This document shows, one piece after another, positions 32,319 to 35,072 of a stretch of DNA of 35,072 nucleotides. Within the stretch, counting starts at the first letter, position 1. The number at the start of each line of letters is the position of its first letter. A program made the position numbers and the translations under genes. The notes beneath the pieces were generated by a model that worked only from the letters and a program-made list of their open reading frames with translations, ran no database searches and was not told the DNA's origin. This DNA is from Pseudomonadota bacterium (GTDB lineage: Bacteria; Pseudomonadota; Gammaproteobacteria; JAKAQQ01): positions 1-35,072 of the forward strand of contig JAKCBQ010000014.1 of assembly GCA_021839245.1 (NCBI GenBank). Direction: 5' to 3'.

Positions 32319-33404
32319 ATGCTCTCCATGCTCCGCGGTCTTCTCATCCTCGCAACACTCGTCGCTCCCGTGCTGCTGGCCGGTTGTGTTCGCCCGTCGC
32401 ACGTGGGCTTCACGTCGCTCCACCCTTACGATTTTTCCTACCGTGTCCGTTGGCACGAAGCGGGGCGCAACCCGCGGGTCGCGGTCTTTTCCGATGCCGA
32501 CCAGACGTACTTCATCGTCCCGTCGTCCGGGGCAAGACAGGCACGCGTCTTCGCGGAGATCGGTAACAGCCTGAGGCCGGTGCATCTCCAACAGGGGTCA
32601 CCCCCGTATCTCATCGCCGGATGTGTCGCCCGACGTTGGCTTCTCACCGACGGGCGAGCGGGGTACGGCGCGGCGGTGGCCCGCCGTTCACTGCGCGGGC
32701 GCCCCTGCATCAGCGATACGCCTCAAGGATTTTTCGGTCGTTTTGCCGCTCACGCGGGAGCCGCGGGACTGACGCCAAAACCCCACGCCCGTGGGTCAAG
32801 CGTGCGTAATCGGTCTTCGTCCAACCGCAGGCGTTTGCAGTCGCACAGCACCACCCTCCGAGCCCTGGGACGGAACTGCCGCCCGGAGTCGGTGTTCGGA
32901 CGAGGTGCAACCATCTTGCTCAAAGCGCCCATCGGCTGTCGCCTGCGGGCGGCTTATGCGCTCCGGGGGCATCACCTCCTCCGCCTTGATGGACAGAGGG
33001 TCGGGAACAGAGTGACCCGGATCGCTCGCGCCCATCCCCCGTTGCTCCTCGACTTCAATCGTGGGCTCGTCGCTCTCGTAGCCCGCCCGTCCGGCAACGC
33101 AGATATCGGACGCCTCCTCCTTGGTCCTCTCAGACCGGTCGGACGGCATTCCCCGCCGGCCTGGCCCCTCCGGCGAAGTCTCCGCCGGACCCTGGTCGCT
33201 TGGTGCCAACGGGCAGGATGCCGCACGAACGGACGCATTCCTCGTTTTCGACTCGCGGCGGGGAGGTTCCGGGGCTCATTCCAGACGGTGCTCCGCAAGC
33301 TCTTGCGGCATCTGGCGCGTCAGGGGCTTGTGCTCGACCTTTATCTCGATCCCGCGCACCACAGACTTCGCGTTCGCACGCTTCGGTTTTCTCCCCGCTC
33401 ATGA
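32319..33404 (+). CDS. Type IVb pilus lipoprotein: VirB9/CagX-like N-terminus plus TcpQ-like C-terminus (PilL-like)
   Basis: This 361-residue protein begins with a lipoprotein signal (VLLAGC, lipid cysteine 23). About residues 48-120 resemble the beta-sandwich start of VirB9/TrbG/CagX: PRVAVFSDADQTYFIVP, then PYLIAGCVARRWLLTDG. A long arginine/serine/histidine-rich linker follows. The C-terminal 70 residues (RRTLVAWCQRAGCRTNGRIP, FRGSFQTVLRKLLRHLARQG) match the TcpQ/PilL module, which in R64-type thin pili and toxin-coregulated pili supports the outer-membrane secretin. The stop overlaps the next gene (ATGA). It is the first gene of the locus. The VirB9 resemblance is by motif only and should be verified. 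Confidence 0.72.
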   Translation: MLSMLRGLLILATLVAPVLLAGCVRPSHVGFTSLHPYDFSYRVRWHEAGRNPRVAVFSDADQTYFIVPSSGARQARVFAEIGNSLRPVHLQQGSPPYLIAGCVARRWLLTDGRAGYGAAVARRSLRGRPCISDTPQGFFGRFAAHAGAAGLTPKPHARGSSVRNRSSSNRRRLQSHSTTLRALGRNCRPESVFGRGATILLKAPIGCRLRAAYALRGHHLLRLDGQRVGNRVTRIARAHPPLLLDFNRGLVALVARPSGNADIGRLLLGPLRPVGRHSPPAWPLRRSLRRTLVAWCQRAGCRTNGRIPRFRLAAGRFRGSFQTVLRKLLRHLARQGLVLDLYLDPAHHRLRVRTLRFSPRS

Positions 33405-33772
33405 CGATCCTGAACCAACGGCTTGTCGCCGTCTTCGTTCTGTTGCTCGCGGCCGGACTCGTTTCGCCGGCTGTCCGGGCCCGTCCCCGTCCCCGGCTCA
33501 TTATCGTCAGCAGCCCGCTCTTTTCAGACCACGGATGGAGGACACAACGCAGTCTCGAGGACACGCTGCAACGGTGGTGTCGCCGGACGCACAGCCGTCT
33601 TGTCTGGCGCCCTCGCCATGACTACCGGCTTGAGGCACAGGCGACCTTTCACGGTTCTTTTGTCCACGCTCTCGGCGTCCTCGCCCGTTCTCTCGCCCTC
33701 GCCCACGTCCCGCTCGCCCTTCGCTACTACCGTGGCAATCGCGTCTTGGTGGTCAAGAGATGGGCACCGTGA
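33401..33772 (+). CDS. Stand-alone TcpQ-domain periplasmic protein
   Basis: This 123-residue protein has a Sec signal (VFVLLLAAGLVSPAVRA, cleavage about residue 27). A single TcpQ-type domain follows: RSLEDTLQRWCRRTHSRLVW, YRLEAQATFHGSFVHALGVL and LRYYRGNRVLVV. This is the same fold element as the C-terminus of the preceding lipoprotein. TcpQ-type proteins help localise and stabilise type IVb secretins. The ATG at 33401 overlaps the upstream stop (ATGA), and its own stop overlaps the secretin gene (GTGA), so the three genes form a coupled unit. Confidence 0.8.
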   Translation: MTILNQRLVAVFVLLLAAGLVSPAVRARPRPRLIIVSSPLFSDHGWRTQRSLEDTLQRWCRRTHSRLVWRPRHDYRLEAQATFHGSFVHALGVLARSLALAHVPLALRYYRGNRVLVVKRWAP

Positions 33773-35072
33773 ATCTCCGGCGGCGGCGCACCCTCGCCAT
33801 CCTCCTCCTCGTGCCGGGATTGGCTTCCTGCGTTGCCCCCCCCAATCACATCGGTGCGTTCCTGCGCACCACGGGGACGCATGCCCGCGCGCTCCTTCAC
33901 CATACAGAACCCACCGTGCCCCCCGTGCTCTTGACCGTCCGACGGGGCGTCTGGCTTGGGGCGCAGCCGACACGCCGCCGCTCCATCCGTCCGCCGTGGC
34001 TCGACACACGCATTACCCTCGTCGCTCAGGGATCGGCCTCGACCCTGCTTTCCGAAGCCGCCCATCTTGCCGGACGTCGGCTGCGTTTCGAGGGTCTTGG
34101 CGCCCCCTCCAACCCGAAGTCGTCCGCTCGTTCCTTCTGCCCCAAGGTCGACGCCATCGCTTACACAGGCAGTTTGAAACGCTTTCTTGATCGTCTGACT
34201 GCACGTTGCCGGATCTGGTGGCGTGTGCGGGGGAGCACCCTTGTGGTCTTCCGCCTGCGAACACGGACCTTCGTTGTCGACGTCCCTCCCGGGGTCACAC
34301 ACAGCAACGAGGTCCTCGGCAGCGAGGGCGGACTTGGCAACAACGCGGGGACGGCCCCAACCTACGGAACAGGTTCAGGATCCGTCACGGAACAGCAGGA
34401 ACAGGGACGCACACAATTCGCCGACGCGCTCGACCCTTGGCCCTCGCTTCACCGTCACCTGGCGGCTCTCCTCACGCGGTCCGGCCGTGTCATTCTCGAC
34501 GAAACTGCCGGTACGGTCACCGTCACCGACACGCCGCCCGCTCTTCACCGGATCGCCCGTTATCTGCGGACGATGGATCACATCCTGGCCCGCCAAGTGG
34601 CCGTGGTCGTTCGCGTGTACAGCGTGCGCCTCAAGCGACGCAGTCGTTTTGCTGCGGCCGCCGACATCGTCTACAAGAGTCTCGGTGCCGGTGTTTCGGG
34701 CGCGCTCACCACGAGCGGGGTGACGGGCGGTTCGGGCCTCAAAGCCGCCGTCCTTTCCGGACGTGGCCCCTGGAGCGGAAGTCGACTCGTACTTACAGCC
34801 CTCAACCATCTGGGGCAGGCGGCGCTCATCACCACCGGCTCGGGGGTGGTGATGGACGACGAGCCCTTACCGGTCGACAACACACGCACCCTCACCTATC
34901 TGGCCCAAGTCTCGAGTTTCACTAGCGCCAACGTCGGATCGACCACAGCCGTGAGTCCCGGGACGGTCACCTACGGCTTCGCGCTCACCGCCATCCCGCA
35001 CATTCTCAGCCACCGTCGCATCGAGCTCTCGGTATTCCTTTCGCTCTCCAGCCTGGACGCCCTTGCCACCTT
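33769..35072 (+). CDS. PilN-type (type IVb) outer-membrane secretin, 3' end outside window
   Basis: At least 434 residues are open to the window edge. A lipoprotein signal ends in LASC (lipid cysteine 21). An STN-like segment lies near 75-110. The region at about 225-290 carries VTVTDTPPALHRIARYLRTMDH and ARQVAVVVRVYSV, the diagnostic block of type IVb pilus secretins (R64 PilN, BfpB, TcpC). The start of the secretin core reads ALITTGSGVVMDDEPLPV, RTLTYLAQVSSF and SPGTVTYGFALTAIPHIL. GTG at 33769 makes a GTGA overlap; an ATG three codons upstream (33760) is an alternative. It differs fully from PilQ at 11126-13273, so two separate secretins are encoded here. Confidence 0.88.
   Translation, partial: MNLRRRRTLAILLLVPGLASCVAPPNHIGAFLRTTGTHARALLHHTEPTVPPVLLTVRRGVWLGAQPTRRRSIRPPWLDTRITLVAQGSASTLLSEAAHLAGRRLRFEGLGAPSNPKSSARSFCPKVDAIAYTGSLKRFLDRLTARCRIWWRVRGSTLVVFRLRTRTFVVDVPPGVTHSNEVLGSEGGLGNNAGTAPTYGTGSGSVTEQQEQGRTQFADALDPWPSLHRHLAALLTRSGRVILDETAGTVTVTDTPPALHRIARYLRTMDHILARQVAVVVRVYSVRLKRRSRFAAAADIVYKSLGAGVSGALTTSGVTGGSGLKAAVLSGRGPWSGSRLVLTALNHLGQAALITTGSGVVMDDEPLPVDNTRTLTYLAQVSSFTSANVGSTTAVSPGTVTYGFALTAIPHILSHRRIELSVFLSLSSLDALAT

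Noticed and set aside
1..35072. CRISPR arrays, tRNA or rRNA genes
   Set aside because: No regularly spaced direct repeats and no tRNA- or rRNA-like conserved blocks were seen while reading the intergenic regions, all of which are under about 225 bases.

Overview
This window is GC-rich, densely coded proteobacterial chromosome. The order mrcA <-> pilMNOPQ - aroK - aroB, the divergent proC-yggT / pilT-pilU block, recG next to ubiC-ubiA, and a zinc-type L31 point to a gammaproteobacterium or a close relative such as an Acidithiobacillia-like lineage. The genus cannot be fixed from sequence reading alone. No rRNA, tRNA, CRISPR array or intact insertion sequence was found.

Left arm, 1-16117, all on the minus strand: this is one continuous directon. 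From its promoter-proximal end it reads pilM-pilN-pilO-pilP-pilQ (type IVa pilus alignment complex and secretin), an Ig-like lipoprotein, aroK, aroB (shikimate pathway), pyrF (pyrimidines), hemE (haem) and gmk. After a 52-base gap comes a nucleotide-sugar / surface glycan cassette: hexapeptide acyltransferase, Gfo/Idh/MocA dehydrogenase, DegT-type aminotransferase, GT4 glycosyltransferase, second DegT-type aminotransferase, and a phosphoglycosyl transferase cut by the window edge. Most junctions are 4-base GTGA or ATGA stop/start overlaps, and GTG starts are very common. The last gene is easy to miss because it starts with GTG and runs off the window.

Centre, 16217-23770: mrcA (PBP1A) diverges from pilM. 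It is followed by a degenerate nucleotidyltransferase-fold protein, gltA (citrate synthase) and rpmE (L31) on the minus strand, and an orphan 129-residue protein with a hairpin-rich leader. A structured noncoding segment with a 38-base perfect palindrome comes next, then an HU-family gene, yggT and proC.

Right arm, 23846-35072: pilT, pilU and a third PilT/PilU-type ATPase lie in tandem, so the window encodes most of the type IVa retraction and alignment machinery. They are followed by recG, ubiC and ubiA (ubiquinone entry steps) and a convergent APC-family amino acid permease. Diverging from the permease is the start of a second, type IVb-like pilus locus: a lipoprotein joining a VirB9/CagX-like part to a TcpQ-like C-terminus, a free-standing TcpQ-domain protein, and a PilN-type secretin that runs off the right edge.

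The points most worth a second look are the two distinct pilus systems, the tandem of three retraction-type ATPases, the Ig-like lipoprotein inside the pilQ-aroK junction, and the multi-hairpin intergenic region at 21681-21893.
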